Source: Candidatus Pelagibacter communis
GTDB taxonomy: Bacteria > Pseudomonadota > Alphaproteobacteria > Pelagibacterales > Pelagibacteraceae
Direction: 5' to 3'
Assembly: GCF_001180025.1 (NCBI RefSeq)
Contig: NZ_CVSK01000030.1
Span: 62,001 to 126,000, forward strand
Length of the DNA: 64,000 nucleotides
This document shows, piece after piece, positions 17,367 to 26,879 of this stretch. Made by a program: the position numbers and the translations under genes. Positions within the stretch are counted from its first letter, which is position 1; every line of letters starts with the position of its first letter. The notes beneath the pieces are model-generated. The model searched no databases and was not told where the DNA came from. It was given only the letters and a program-made list of their open reading frames with translations.

Positions 17367-18704
17367 TTAAATATTAGCTAATTTATATTTAATATAATAT
17401 TTGACATAAAAAAATAGCATCAATGATATCAACCATTGAAAGATAGCCCAAATATAAAAAAAAGTTTTAAAATCTGCATTTAAATACTTTGCAATGTAAA
17501 AGGATAAAACTGGTACTATAACATTTCTGGCAATATTATTAACCATAGCTTTTTCAGATTTTTTTAAAGCCATAAAAAATCCATTTGATAAGAAAAATAT
17601 TGGATAAGCAGGTAAAATAAATGCTGAAATCTTAAGGTACATCGAGCCATGCATAATTACCTCTGGGTTTGAAGAAAAGAATTTAGGAACAATGTCAGCA
17701 CTTATAAAAACAACTACACCAGCGATTAACATTATAAATAAACCATATCTTATTGAGGTAAAATAGGATTGCTCCACTCTATCGTAATATTTTGCACCAA
17801 TATTTTGCGCTATTATAGAAATTATTGCTGTATTAATTCCTAATATTGGTAACAAAACTACTTGCTCAATTCTTGTGGCAGATCCATACCCTGCTACAGC
17901 ATATTCACCAAATAACCCAACATATGTAAAAACAATTGTTGCAGCAATAGAATACCCCAATATGGCAATTGTAATTGGCATTGATTGAAAAAAAATATTT
18001 TTTAAGAAAAAAAATTTAGCTTTGAAATGGTCTAAAGTTATTTGTTTAATTCTTTGATTATTTAATATTTTTATCAAAATAACCAACAAAGATACAAATT
18101 GAGCAATTAATGTTGCTATCCCAATACCAGTTATTCCCAATGGTGGTATAAGTAAAAAACCAAATATAAAAATTGGATTTAAAATAATGTTTAAGAAAAA
18201 AGAAAATATTAGAACATTTCTGTATGTTTTAGTATCTCCCTCTGCGTGTAAGAATGAATTTAATGCTACAACTAAAATAAATAATATCGTACCTAAAAAA
18301 ATTACATTTATATATTCAAGTCCAAGAATTGTTACTTCTTGAGAGGAATTCATTAATAAGAATATCTTTTCACCAAAAGCAAATCCTAAAATAGATACAA
18401 CTATCGAGATTATAATCGAATAAATGATTACATTTCCAAAATAGCTTAAAACATTTTTTTCGTTTTTTTCTCCGATACTACTGCCAATCAATGATGTTCC
18501 TGCTACGGTAACTCCAATGGATGTCGCAATAATCAAAAAATATATCGGAAAAGACTTGCTCAAAGCTGATAAGGCCTCTGGCGATATTTTTCCTGCATAA
18601 AAAGTATCTACGATTGTATAAAGTGTTTGGAATAAGGTTCCTACACTTGCTGGTACAGCAAGTTTTCTTACTAACAACGAAACTTCATCTTTTAATAAAT
18701 TCAT
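17367..18704 (-). CDS. MATE-family efflux transporter
   Basis: A 445-residue integral membrane protein with about twelve hydrophobic segments, of the multidrug and toxin extrusion family (cation-coupled export of organic compounds). It opens with LAVPASVGTLFQTLYTIVDTFYAG, here noted as AVPASVGTLFQTLY then VDTFYAG, which is the MATE N-terminal signature, and shows a second half-repeat (AVAGYGSATRIEQVVLLP). No substrate can be assigned. It is 14 bases downstream of trhO and may be co-transcribed with it. Confidence 0.9.
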   Translation of the reverse strand: MNLLKDEVSLLVRKLAVPASVGTLFQTLYTIVDTFYAGKISPEALSALSKSFPIYFLIIATSIGVTVAGTSLIGSSIGEKNEKNVLSYFGNVIIYSIIISIVVSILGFAFGEKIFLLMNSSQEVTILGLEYINVIFLGTILFILVVALNSFLHAEGDTKTYRNVLIFSFFLNIILNPIFIFGFLLIPPLGITGIGIATLIAQFVSLLVILIKILNNQRIKQITLDHFKAKFFFLKNIFFQSMPITIAILGYSIAATIVFTYVGLFGEYAVAGYGSATRIEQVVLLPILGINTAIISIIAQNIGAKYYDRVEQSYFTSIRYGLFIMLIAGVVVFISADIVPKFFSSNPEVIMHGSMYLKISAFILPAYPIFFLSNGFFMALKKSEKAMVNNIARNVIVPVLSFYIAKYLNADFKTFFYIWAIFQWLISLMLFFYVKYYIKYKLANI

Positions 18705-18718
18705 TAATTTAAGATTTG

Positions 18719-19624
18719 TTAATACTCTTTTTGGAAGATATGTCTTTTTCCTGCTTCTTTAGCAAGATTAATTTGTTTTTGTCTCATCCTAAATCTTGAT
18801 TTTTGATGATCTGTTAGATTGTCGTGACAATTTGGACATGAAACACCCTCTTCATATTTTTTTGATTTTTTGTCCTTACGAGATACAGGCTTCCTACAAC
18901 CGCTACACATTGAGTAAGAACCAACTTTTAGACCATGTTTTAAACTAATCCTGTTATCAAAAACAAAGCATTCACCTTTCCATAAACTTTTTTTCTTATT
19001 TGTCTTTTTAAGATAATTTAAAATTCCACCATTTAACTGATAAATGTTATTAAACCCTTTATTCTCCAAATATACAGATGCCTTTTCACAACGAATTCCT
19101 CCAGTACAAAACATAGCTATAGGTTGATTTTTTTTTAATTTTTTTAGATATTTTGGAAAATCTCTAAAGTTATCAACATCAGGATTGATTGCTCCCTTAA
19201 ATGTTCCAACATCGTACTCAAATGGTTTTCTCGCATCTATAAGAACAGTATCCTTTTCTTTAATCAGCTTATTCCATTTGACTGGATCTACATGGCTATC
19301 TTTTTTCTTTATTCTTTTATTTAAAGTTAAATTCATAGGAACAACTTCATTTTTAATTTTAACTTTAGGTTTGTGAAACGCTTGGAATAAACTTTTGGAG
19401 ACATTACTGCTATTAAATTCTTTAAATTTAAGAGTTCTTTTTAAATAGTTAATTGTGAATTTAATTTCTGAAGATTTACCAGAGATAGTTCCATTTACCC
19501 CTTCTTTAGAGATAATTATTGTACCTCTAATGTTTTTCTTTTTTAAAGTTTCTAATAAAACTTTTTGATTTTTCTTTAGATAAGAAATTTTGACAAATTT
19601 ATAAAAACCAACTACTTCAAACAT
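18719..19624 (-). CDS. trhO: tRNA uridine(34) hydroxylase TrhO (rhodanese family)
   Basis: Hydroxylates wobble uridine 34 of certain tRNAs (formerly YceA). The 301-residue protein has the N-terminal acylphosphatase-like domain with IIISKEGVNGTISG, a rhodanese domain with LIDARKPFEYDVGTF, and the active-site loop MFCTGGIRCEKAS (Cys173). A C-terminal cysteine cluster (CSGCRKPV and SCPNCHDN) follows, and DHQKSRFRMRQKQI is conserved in the family. Overlaps the upstream O-methyltransferase gene by one base. Confidence 0.94.
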   Translation of the reverse strand: MFEVVGFYKFVKISYLKKNQKVLLETLKKKNIRGTIIISKEGVNGTISGKSSEIKFTINYLKRTLKFKEFNSSNVSKSLFQAFHKPKVKIKNEVVPMNLTLNKRIKKKDSHVDPVKWNKLIKEKDTVLIDARKPFEYDVGTFKGAINPDVDNFRDFPKYLKKLKKNQPIAMFCTGGIRCEKASVYLENKGFNNIYQLNGGILNYLKKTNKKKSLWKGECFVFDNRISLKHGLKVGSYSMCSGCRKPVSRKDKKSKKYEEGVSCPNCHDNLTDHQKSRFRMRQKQINLAKEAGKRHIFQKEY

Positions 19625-20274
19625 TATAATTTTCTACAAACAGTCATACCATCACCAAGAGGAATTATTAACTTTTCAACCCTTGTATCCTTTGAGATAT
19701 GACTATTAAACTCTTTAATATTTTTAGTAAATTTATCATTATTGTTTTCATTCACAACTTCTCCATACCATAAAACATTATCAATGATTATTAGACCATT
19801 TTTGTTCAATAATTGTAAAGAACGTTCATAGTATTCAATGTAATTCATTTTATCAGCATCAATAAAAACTAAATCAAACTTTTCATTTTTAATTTCATCT
19901 AAACTTTCTAAGGCAGGTTTAATTAATGTTTTTATTTTATGATCTTGATTAGCTTTTTTAAAAAAATCTACTGCAACTTTATTTGTTTCTTCATTTTTAT
20001 CTAAAGCAATTATTTTGCCATCATCTGATAATGCCAAAGCCATAGATAACGTACTTAATCCTGTAAATGTACCTATCTCTAAAATTTTTTTGATATTTGA
20101 AATTTTTATAATTAAATGCAAAAATTGACTTTGTGAAATTGAGATTTGCATTCTTTTGATATCACCAAGAGAAATGTTGTAATCAATTATTTCTTTTTGG
20201 ACTGGATGTAAATTAAATCCATGACTTAAAATATACTCTTGAAGATCTTTAGTTATATTTAGGTCTGAACCCAT
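19624..20274 (-). CDS. SAM-dependent O-methyltransferase, class I (caffeoyl-CoA OMT-like)
   Basis: A 216-residue enzyme of the small O-methyltransferase family (YrrM/CCoAOMT type). The SAM-binding motif is ILEIGTFTGLSTLSMALAL, then IIALDKNEE, the metal-ligand region FDLVFIDADKMNY, and IIIDNVLWYGEV. Bacterial members modify small catechols or tRNA (TrmR in Bacillus, at U34). The overlap with trhO, which makes 5-hydroxyuridine 34, makes tRNA methoxyuridine formation an attractive but unproven role. It lies six bases downstream of gatB. Confidence 0.88.
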   Translation of the reverse strand: MGSDLNITKDLQEYILSHGFNLHPVQKEIIDYNISLGDIKRMQISISQSQFLHLIIKISNIKKILEIGTFTGLSTLSMALALSDDGKIIALDKNEETNKVAVDFFKKANQDHKIKTLIKPALESLDEIKNEKFDLVFIDADKMNYIEYYERSLQLLNKNGLIIIDNVLWYGEVVNENNNDKFTKNIKEFNSHISKDTRVEKLIIPLGDGMTVCRKL

Positions 20275-20279
20275 AAATT

Positions 20280-21743
20280 CTAAAGTTTTTTCTTTAAAAT
20301 CTCATTAACTAATTGAGGATTTGCTTTTCCACCAGAAACTTTCATTACTTGACCTACAAAGAAACCAAATAATTTAACTTTACCTGATTTATATTCGGTA
20401 GCTTTGTCTCTGTTATCATCAATAACCTTATCTATCAGTGCCTCAAGTGCTTTTGGATCACTCTCTTGTTTTAAACCTTTTTCTTCAACAATTTTCTGAG
20501 GATCTTTGTCGCCTTCCATCATTTGTTCAAAAACTGTTTTTGCAATTTTTCCAGAAATTGTTCCATCTTTAATTAAATTAATTAATTTTGATAAGTTGCC
20601 TGCGCTTATTGGACTTTCAGTTATTTCTAAATTTTTTTCATTTAACGCTGCAAATAATTCACCAATTATCCAATTTGTTGCAAGTTTTACATCAGACTTC
20701 TTAATTACATTTTCAAAGTAATTTGATGTTTCAATATCAGAAACTAAAATGTTTGCTTCATAAGGAGATAATTTGAATTTTTCTATAAATCTTTTTTTCT
20801 TTTCATCTGGTAGCTCTGGAATTTCTGATTTTAAGTTTTCAATAAAATCATCTGAAACTTCTAATGGCAATAAATCTGGATCTGGAAAATATCTATAATC
20901 ATGAGCATCTTCTTTTGATCTCATTGATCTAGTTTCATTCTTTTTGGTATCAAAAAGTCTTGTTTCTTGATCAATCGTTTGACCATCCTCAATTAAATCA
21001 ACTTGTCTATTAGCTTCGTATTCAATTGCCATCTGCATAAACTTTATTGAGTTAACATTTTTGATCTCACATCGGGTTCCAAATTCTTTTGAACCTTTTT
21101 TTCTAACAGATACATTTACATCGGCTCTTAAAGATCCTTCCTGCATGTTTCCATCACATGTGCCTAAATATCTCATTATAGATCTTAATTTTTTAATATA
21201 TGCATTTACTTCATCTGGGGACCTTAGGTCAGGTTTACTTACAATTTCCATTAAAGCCACACCTGATCTATTTAAATCTACAAAAGTATTTTTAGGATCT
21301 AAATCATGAATGCTTTTACCGGCATCTTGCTCCAAGTGTAATCTTTCTATACCTACCTCTTTCTGACCATCTGGCATATCAAGTATTACTTTACCCTCAC
21401 CTACAATTGGATCTTTGAATTGTGAGATTTGATATCCCTGAGGTAAGTCTGCATAAAAATAATTTTTTCTATCAAAGACAGATCTGTTATTAATTTTAGC
21501 TTTTAAACCAATTCCTGTTTTGATAGCTTGTTTTACGCAATACTCATTTATTACCGGCAACATTCCTGGAAATGCTGCATCAACTAAACTTACTTGAGTA
21601 TTTGGCTCAGCTCCAAATTTGGTTGCCGATGTTGAAAATAATTTTGACTCAGATGTAACTTGTGCATGAACTTCTAAACCAATCACAACTTCATATTGAT
21701 TATCATGTCTATTAATTAGATATTCAGATTTGTTCTTACTCAC
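20280..21743 (-). CDS. gatB: Asp/Glu-tRNA amidotransferase subunit B
   Basis: tRNA-binding and kinase subunit of GatCAB, which converts Glu-tRNA(Gln) and/or Asp-tRNA(Asn) to the amides. The 487-residue protein starts with [13 protein letters not shown], then has [31 protein letters not shown] and [10 protein letters not shown], and ends with a YqeY-like tail domain ([17 protein letters not shown]). Length is typical. Overlaps gatA by four bases. Its presence suggests that GlnRS and/or AsnRS is missing from the genome. Confidence 0.97.
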   Translation of the reverse strand: MSKNKSEYLINRHDNQYEVVIGLEVHAQVTSESKLFSTSATKFGAEPNTQVSLVDAAFPGMLPVINEYCVKQAIKTGIGLKAKINNRSVFDRKNYFYADLPQGYQISQFKDPIVGEGKVILDMPDGQKEVGIERLHLEQDAGKSIHDLDPKNTFVDLNRSGVALMEIVSKPDLRSPDEVNAYIKKLRSIMRYLGTCDGNMQEGSLRADVNVSVRKKGSKEFGTRCEIKNVNSIKFMQMAIEYEANRQVDLIEDGQTIDQETRLFDTKKNETRSMRSKEDAHDYRYFPDPDLLPLEVSDDFIENLKSEIPELPDEKKKRFIEKFKLSPYEANILVSDIETSNYFENVIKKSDVKLATNWIIGELFAALNEKNLEITESPISAGNLSKLINLIKDGTISGKIAKTVFEQMMEGDKDPQKIVEEKGLKQESDPKALEALIDKVIDDNRDKATEYKSGKVKLFGFFVGQVMKVSGGKANPQLVNEILKKKL

Positions 21744-23197
21744 TTAATCCACCAATCATTAATATTGTTTTTAAAATTAATTTTTTCTTCCATAGCATAT
21801 GCAATGTTTAAAATATTTTGTTCATCAAAAGCTTTACCGATTATCTGCAATCCTAATGGATATCCTTTAGCATCATGGCCTGCAGGTATAGAAATTCCAG
21901 GTAAACCTGCTAAATTTACAGGAACAGTAAAAATATCATTTAAATACATTGAAACCGGATCATTTGTTTTTTCACCAATTTTAAACGCAGAACTTGGAGT
22001 AGATGGGGTTAGAATTGCATCAACTTTTTTATAAGCTTCATCAAAATCATTTTTAATAAGTTTTCTTACCTTTTGAGCTTTAAGATAATAAGCATCATAA
22101 TATCCTGAAGATAAAACATAAGTTCCAATCATTATTCTTCTTTGAACTTCAGCACCAAATCCTTCAGATCTAGTTTTTTCATACATATCAATAAGATTTT
22201 CTCCTTCAGCTCTAAAACCATATTTAACACCATCGTATCTAGCCAAATTTGATGAGGCCTCTGCTGGTGCTACTATGTAATAAGTTGGAAGTGCATAATT
22301 AGTATGAGGTAGAGATATATCGATAATATCTGCACCACAATCTTTTACATATTCAATACCTTTTTTCCAAAGGTCCTCTATTTCTTTAGGCATGCCATCT
22401 ACTCTATATTCTTTGGGTATTCCTATTTTTTTACCTTTAATATCTTTTGTTAATTCTTTGCTGTAATTGTTTCTTTTAAAGTCTATTGATGTAGAGTCTT
22501 TTTCATCATAAGTACTAATAACTTCCTGTAATAGAGCACAGTCCTTGACATTTTGCGCCATAGGTCCAGCTTGATCCAAAGATGATGCAAAAGCTACAAT
22601 TCCATATCTTGAACAACTTCCATAAGTTGGTTTTAATCCAACAGTTCCAGTAAATGAAGCAGGCTGTCTTATAGATCCACCTGTATCTGTTCCAATAGTT
22701 ATTGGTGTTAATTGAGCTGCTACAGCAGAAGACGATCCGCCTGAAGAACCTCCCGGAACTAAATTTTTATCAATTGGGTTTTGTACATTACCAAAAAAAC
22801 TAGTTTCGTTAGATGAACCCATTGCAAATTCATCACAATTTAATTTCCCCATTAGGATAGCTCCTTCGTTCCAAATGTTTTGTGTGACTGTTGACTCGTA
22901 AGTTGGAACAAAGTTATTTAAAATCTTACTACCTGCCGTAGTTCTTAAATCTCTTGTACAAAATAAATCTTTTACAGCCATTGGAATTCCAGGCAATTTC
23001 AGATCAAGATTAGGTTTTTCATCAAACTTTTTTGCTTTATTTAAAGCATTTGCATAATCTTCAGTTATATATGCATTTAATTCTTTTGATTTTTCTGATC
23101 TTTCAACAAATGCTTTAGTAACTTCACTTGAAGAAAGTTTTTTACTTTTTATATTTTCTACTAACTCAGATAATGATTGTTTAGTTATATCGGACAT
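21740..23197 (-). CDS. gatA: Asp/Glu-tRNA amidotransferase subunit A
   Basis: Amidase subunit of GatCAB that releases ammonia from glutamine. The 485-residue protein has the amidase-signature Ser-cisSer-Lys triad regions: [11 protein letters not shown] (Lys), [14 protein letters not shown] and [14 protein letters not shown] (nucleophile Ser), plus [12 protein letters not shown] and SLDQAGPMA. It shares one base with gatC and four with gatB, forming a coupled gatC-gatA-gatB operon on the minus strand. Confidence 0.97.
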   Translation of the reverse strand: MSDITKQSLSELVENIKSKKLSSSEVTKAFVERSEKSKELNAYITEDYANALNKAKKFDEKPNLDLKLPGIPMAVKDLFCTRDLRTTAGSKILNNFVPTYESTVTQNIWNEGAILMGKLNCDEFAMGSSNETSFFGNVQNPIDKNLVPGGSSGGSSSAVAAQLTPITIGTDTGGSIRQPASFTGTVGLKPTYGSCSRYGIVAFASSLDQAGPMAQNVKDCALLQEVISTYDEKDSTSIDFKRNNYSKELTKDIKGKKIGIPKEYRVDGMPKEIEDLWKKGIEYVKDCGADIIDISLPHTNYALPTYYIVAPAEASSNLARYDGVKYGFRAEGENLIDMYEKTRSEGFGAEVQRRIMIGTYVLSSGYYDAYYLKAQKVRKLIKNDFDEAYKKVDAILTPSTPSSAFKIGEKTNDPVSMYLNDIFTVPVNLAGLPGISIPAGHDAKGYPLGLQIIGKAFDEQNILNIAYAMEEKINFKNNINDWWIK

Positions 23198-23484
23198 TAT
23201 TCAATTACCTTTGGTACTACAAAATAATCTTCATTTTCCTTAGGAGAATTTTTTATTACTTGATCTCTTAGGTTTTTACTTTTTACTTCATCTGATCTTA
23301 GTTTTAGAGTTGTTTCAGCTACAGAAGTTAATGGTTCAATATTATCAGTTTTTAATTCGTTAAGTTTTTCAATAAAATCGAAAATTGAATTTAAATCTCC
23401 TGCAAGTTTCTCTGCTTTTTTCTCGTCTACAGAAATTCTTGATAGTTTAGATATGTGCTTTATTGTTTTAAGATCGATGCTCAT
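23197..23484 (-). CDS. gatC: Asp/Glu-tRNA amidotransferase subunit C
   Basis: Small subunit (95 residues) that stabilises GatA in the GatCAB complex. The family pattern is clear: [20 protein letters not shown] near the N-terminus (given here as ISKLSRISV), then [21 protein letters not shown] and the extended C-terminal tail. I use the ATG at 23484 ([12 protein letters not shown]); a longer in-frame start at 23514 adds ten residues unlike the family. First gene of the gat operon, divergent from ruvX across 50 bases. Confidence 0.94.
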   Translation of the reverse strand: MSIDLKTIKHISKLSRISVDEKKAEKLAGDLNSIFDFIEKLNELKTDNIEPLTSVAETTLKLRSDEVKSKNLRDQVIKNSPKENEDYFVVPKVIE

Positions 23485-23534
23485 ATGGTATTTAAATATG
23501 TCGCAAACTATCACTTAAGTTTAAAATATACAAT

Positions 23535-23990
23535 ATGATCACTATTGAAGAATTCAAAAAAAAACAGTCTGAAACCTCTAGATTGATTGGTTTAGATCTT
23601 GGTTCAAAAAGAATCGGTGTATCAATTTGTGACGAAAAACAGTCAATAGCCACACCCTTTAAAACTATCAATAAGACCAATAATAATGATCTAATCAACG
23701 AATTAAAAAAAATAATAGAGGAAAATAATATTAAAGGAATTGTGATTGGATATCCAATTAACATGGATGGTACGTTAGGTGCTTCTGCTCAATCAGTAAG
23801 TGATGTGTCTAAAAATATAGACAAAAATGTTGATGTAGATGTTTGTCTTTGGGATGAAAGACTTTCAACCGTTGGTGCATTTAATCTATCCAGCCAGCTT
23901 GATATTAATGTTTCTAAGCGTGAAAAAAACATAGATCAAAACGCAGCTGCATTTATTCTTCAAGGAGCTATAGATTATTTAAATAATTAA
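23535..23990 (+). CDS. ruvX: Putative pre-16S rRNA nuclease / Holliday junction resolvase-like RuvX (YqgF)
   Basis: RNase H-fold protein linked to 16S rRNA 5' maturation. The 151-residue sequence has GLDLGSKRIGVSICDE with the first catalytic Asp, KGIVIGYPINMDGTLG, and LWDERLSTVGAFN with further acidic residues, ending in QNAAAFILQGAIDYL, the usual C-terminal block. Length is typical. It is the first gene of a plus-strand series ahead of pyrB and is divergent from gatC. Confidence 0.94.
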   Translation: MITIEEFKKKQSETSRLIGLDLGSKRIGVSICDEKQSIATPFKTINKTNNNDLINELKKIIEENNIKGIVIGYPINMDGTLGASAQSVSDVSKNIDKNVDVDVCLWDERLSTVGAFNLSSQLDINVSKREKNIDQNAAAFILQGAIDYLNN

Positions 23991-23993
23991 TCC

Positions 23994-24022
23994 TTGCCAT
24001 TTAGGGTCTTTATAGCTATAGA
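23994..24022 (+). promoter_or_regulatory. Candidate promoter for pyrB
   Basis: TTGCCA (23994-23999) and TATAGA (24017-24022) are 17 bases apart, matching 5/6 and 4/6 of the sigma-70 boxes. The predicted transcript start (about 24029) leaves only a few bases before the ATG at 24033. An in-frame TTG at 23994 is the -35 box itself, which argues against it as the start codon. Confidence 0.4.
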
Positions 24023-24032
24023 GTTAATTTTA

Positions 24033-24974
24033 ATGGCAATTAAAACCAATAAAGCTGTTAAAATCTCACAAAAACATCTGTTAGGTATCCAAGATTTATC
24101 AGTTAATGATATTAATCATATCCTGGATGAGTCAGAAGCTTTCATAAAATTAAACCAGAGTAAAAATAAAAAAATTGATGTGTTAAGAGGCAAAACACAA
24201 ATAAACTTATTCTTTGAGCCATCAACTAGAACACAAAGCTCATTTGAACTTGCTGGGAAAAGACTTGGTGCAGACGTCATGTCAATGAATATGGGTAACT
24301 CAGCGATTAAAAAAGGTGAAACTCTGATTGATACAGCCATGACCTTAAATGCAATGCATCCTGATATAATTGTGATCAGACATCAAGACTCCGGTGCTTG
24401 CAATCTGTTATCTCAAAAAGTTAATTGTGTCGTTCTAAACGCTGGTGATGGCAGACGTGAGCATCCTACTCAAGCGTTATTAGACGCATTAACAATTAGA
24501 AATCGAAAAAAAAAAATTCAGGGATTAAAAATAGCTATATGTGGTGATATACTTCATTCGAGAGTGGCTAGATCAAATATTTATCTTCTTACAATGTTAG
24601 GAGCAGAAGTTAATATAATTGCACCATCTAATCTTATGCCAAAAGAAATTGAAAAATTTGGTGTTAACACTTTTACTGATATGAAAAAAGGTCTCAAAGA
24701 TTGTGATATTGTAATGATGCTTAGATTGCAAAATGAAAGGATGACCAGTTCATATCTTTCATCAAACAGAGAGTACTACGAATATTATGGATTAACGCCA
24801 GACAAACTTGATCATGCAAAATCAGATGCTTTAATTATGCATCCTGGTCCAATGAATAGAGGAATTGAAATTGATACAAGATTAGCAGACGACATAAATA
24901 AAAGTGTTATTAAGGAGCAAGTTGAATTAGGTGTTGCTGTAAGAATGGCATGTTTAAAAATATTTTGTGAATAA
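24033..24974 (+). CDS. pyrB: Aspartate carbamoyltransferase catalytic subunit
   Basis: Forms carbamoyl-aspartate from carbamoyl phosphate and aspartate in pyrimidine synthesis. The 313-residue protein has the carbamoyl phosphate loop [38 protein letters not shown], the [14 protein letters not shown] aspartate-side motif and [13 protein letters not shown] chose ATG 24033 over an upstream in-frame TTG whose extension is not conserved. No pyrI regulatory subunit is nearby; instead the gene abuts a pyrC homologue with a damaged metal site, the arrangement seen in some bacterial ATCase/pseudo-DHOase complexes. Confidence 0.96.
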   Translation: MAIKTNKAVKISQKHLLGIQDLSVNDINHILDESEAFIKLNQSKNKKIDVLRGKTQINLFFEPSTRTQSSFELAGKRLGADVMSMNMGNSAIKKGETLIDTAMTLNAMHPDIIVIRHQDSGACNLLSQKVNCVVLNAGDGRREHPTQALLDALTIRNRKKKIQGLKIAICGDILHSRVARSNIYLLTMLGAEVNIIAPSNLMPKEIEKFGVNTFTDMKKGLKDCDIVMMLRLQNERMTSSYLSSNREYYEYYGLTPDKLDHAKSDALIMHPGPMNRGIEIDTRLADDINKSVIKEQVELGVAVRMACLKIFCE

Positions 24975-26261
24975 ATGAAAAAACAATACTTTATAAATGC
25001 AAATATTATTGATCCTCATAACTCTATAAATGAAAATGGTGGATTAATAATTGGAGAAGATGGAAAGATAGAAGCTATAGGAAAAAGGGTAAATACAAAT
25101 AATTTACCAACTAGAGAAAAACCTACTGACTTAAAGGGTAAATATATATTTCCTGGTATAGTGGATATGAGAGTTTTTGTTGGAGAGCCAGGATATGAAT
25201 ATAAAGAAAATTTTAGGACTTTAAGTAATGCCGCATTGTCTGGTGGAGTAACTTCCGTCGTAACCATGCCTAATACAGATCCAATTATAGATAATGTATC
25301 AATTGTAGATTTTTTAAAAAGAAGAGGACGTGATAAGTCTAAAATAAATATCTTTCCTTGCGCTTCATTAACTCAAAACACTGATGGCACTAATATGACT
25401 GAATTTGGGTTACTAGCTAAAAAAGGAATTATTGCTTTTACTGAAGGCGTAAAAACAATTCAAAATACTAGACTTATGTCTAGAATTATGAATTCAGCTA
25501 AAGATTTGGGATGTCTTATAATGCAACATGCTGAAGATTACGATTTAGCTAAAAATGGAATGATTAATTCTGGTATTATTGCAACAAAACTAGGCTTATC
25601 AAGCATACCGGATATTGCTGAAAGAATTATAATTGAAAGAGATCTTACTCTCTTAGAAAAAACTAAATGTCGATATCATATATCTCAACTATCAGCTGGA
25701 AAATCTGTAGATATAATTAAGGAACGTAAACAAAATGTTAAATTTACTTGCGGTGTATCAATAAATAATCTCTCATTAAATGAAAATGATATTGGAGATT
25801 TTAGAACATTTTTAAAATTATCACCTCCACTGAGAAGAGAAGAAGATCGAGAAGCTTTAGTTCAAGGATTAAAAGATAAAACTATTGATGTAATTGTTTC
25901 TGACCATAAACCTGAGGATGAAGAATCTAAAAGATTAACTTTTGCTCAAGCTGCAACAGGTGCATCTGGTATTGAAACATTATTGTCTTTAAGTTTAGAA
26001 TTATTTCATAACGGATCTGTAAAACTTGAAACAATCATTCAAGCATTAACATCCAACCCAGCAAAAATATTAAATATCAATAAAGGAAACCTGTCTATTG
26101 GAAATGATGCGGACTTTTGTATAGTGGATATCAATAAACCATGGATTGTAAAAAAAGAAAATTTAATCTCTAAATCTAAAAACACTTCAATTGAAGATAA
26201 GAAACTTCAAGGAAAAGTAACCAATACATTTGTAAAAGGTATAGAATTATTTAAAATATAA
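24975..26261 (+). CDS. pyrC: Dihydroorotase-like protein lacking the HxH metal motif
   Basis: A 428-residue amidohydrolase-fold protein directly adjoining the pyrB stop. It aligns by eye with type I dihydroorotases: FPGIVDMRVFVGEPGYEYKE, TMPNTDP, the QHAEDYDLA and YHISQLSAGKS His motifs, and VSDHKPEDE. The metal-binding HxH of active enzymes is R66-V-F68 here, and the carboxylated-Lys region reads AFTEG. This suggests a non-catalytic partner of PyrB (as known for PyrC' of Pseudomonas) or a changed active site. A true PyrC would then be expected elsewhere in the genome. Confidence 0.85.
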   Translation: MKKQYFINANIIDPHNSINENGGLIIGEDGKIEAIGKRVNTNNLPTREKPTDLKGKYIFPGIVDMRVFVGEPGYEYKENFRTLSNAALSGGVTSVVTMPNTDPIIDNVSIVDFLKRRGRDKSKINIFPCASLTQNTDGTNMTEFGLLAKKGIIAFTEGVKTIQNTRLMSRIMNSAKDLGCLIMQHAEDYDLAKNGMINSGIIATKLGLSSIPDIAERIIIERDLTLLEKTKCRYHISQLSAGKSVDIIKERKQNVKFTCGVSINNLSLNENDIGDFRTFLKLSPPLRREEDREALVQGLKDKTIDVIVSDHKPEDEESKRLTFAQAATGASGIETLLSLSLELFHNGSVKLETIIQALTSNPAKILNINKGNLSIGNDADFCIVDINKPWIVKKENLISKSKNTSIEDKKLQGKVTNTFVKGIELFKI

Positions 26262-26263
26262 AA

Positions 26264-26842
26264 ATGGAACTTTTTATAATAGGTATAATCTCATACCTGA
26301 TGGGATCAATTCCTTTTGGATTAATTTTAACTAAAATATTTTTAAAAAAAGATATTAGAGAGATAGGCTCTGGTAATATTGGTGCAACAAATGCTCTGAG
26401 AACCGGTAATAAATTAATTGGTTATTCGACGCTAATACTTGATGTATTAAAAGCAGTAGTACCTGTTCTATACGTAAAAATTAATTTCCCTGAAGCTGTA
26501 TATATATCAGCTTTATGTACTTTTATAGGGCATGTGTTTCCTGTTTGGTTAAAATTTAAAGGTGGCAAAGGCGTAGCAACATATGTTGGTATACTTTTTT
26601 CTTTAAATATTATTTTTGGTTTAGTGTTTGGTATTTGTTGGTTAATAATTTTTTTTATTTCTAAATATTCATCTTTATCTTCCTTAATAGGATCACTTTC
26701 TACACCTATTTATATTTTAATTTTTGAGGATTCAGAAAATGTATTTTTTTACGTAATAATGTTTATTTTAATATTTTTTACCCACAGAGAAAATATTAAA
26801 CGCTTGAAAAATAAAGAAGAAACTAAGACAAAAATTTATTAA
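26264..26842 (+). CDS. plsY: Acyl-phosphate glycerol-3-phosphate acyltransferase
   Basis: Inner-membrane enzyme that adds the first acyl chain to glycerol-3-phosphate using acyl phosphate. The 192-residue, multi-span protein has the three PlsY motifs: SYLMGSIPFGLILTK, the phosphate-binding REIGSGNIGATNALRTG, and GHVFPVWLKFKGGKGVATYVG. Two bases separate it from the pyrC stop. In many alphaproteobacteria dprA follows before topA, but it is absent here. Confidence 0.96.
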   Translation: MELFIIGIISYLMGSIPFGLILTKIFLKKDIREIGSGNIGATNALRTGNKLIGYSTLILDVLKAVVPVLYVKINFPEAVYISALCTFIGHVFPVWLKFKGGKGVATYVGILFSLNIIFGLVFGICWLIIFFISKYSSLSSLIGSLSTPIYILIFEDSENVFFYVIMFILIFFTHRENIKRLKNKEETKTKIY

Positions 26843-26851
26843 TTTGACTAT

Positions 26852-26872
26852 CAAACTCTTTTGAGTAGTTTG
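26852..26872 (+). terminator. Hairpin between plsY and topA
   Basis: CAAACT (26852-26857) pairs with AGTTTG (26867-26872) around CTTTTGAGT, where an inner CTC/GAG can extend the stem with a bulge. TTATTTT follows immediately. This could be a weak intrinsic terminator for pyrB-pyrC-plsY or a structure covering the topA start at 26880. Stem strength is modest. Confidence 0.35.
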
Positions 26873-26879
26873 TTATTTT

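Noticed and set aside
24975-26261. Calling pyrC a pseudogene
   Set aside because: The frame is intact, most amidohydrolase motifs are kept, and the operon position is maintained, so a non-catalytic or altered functional protein is more likely.
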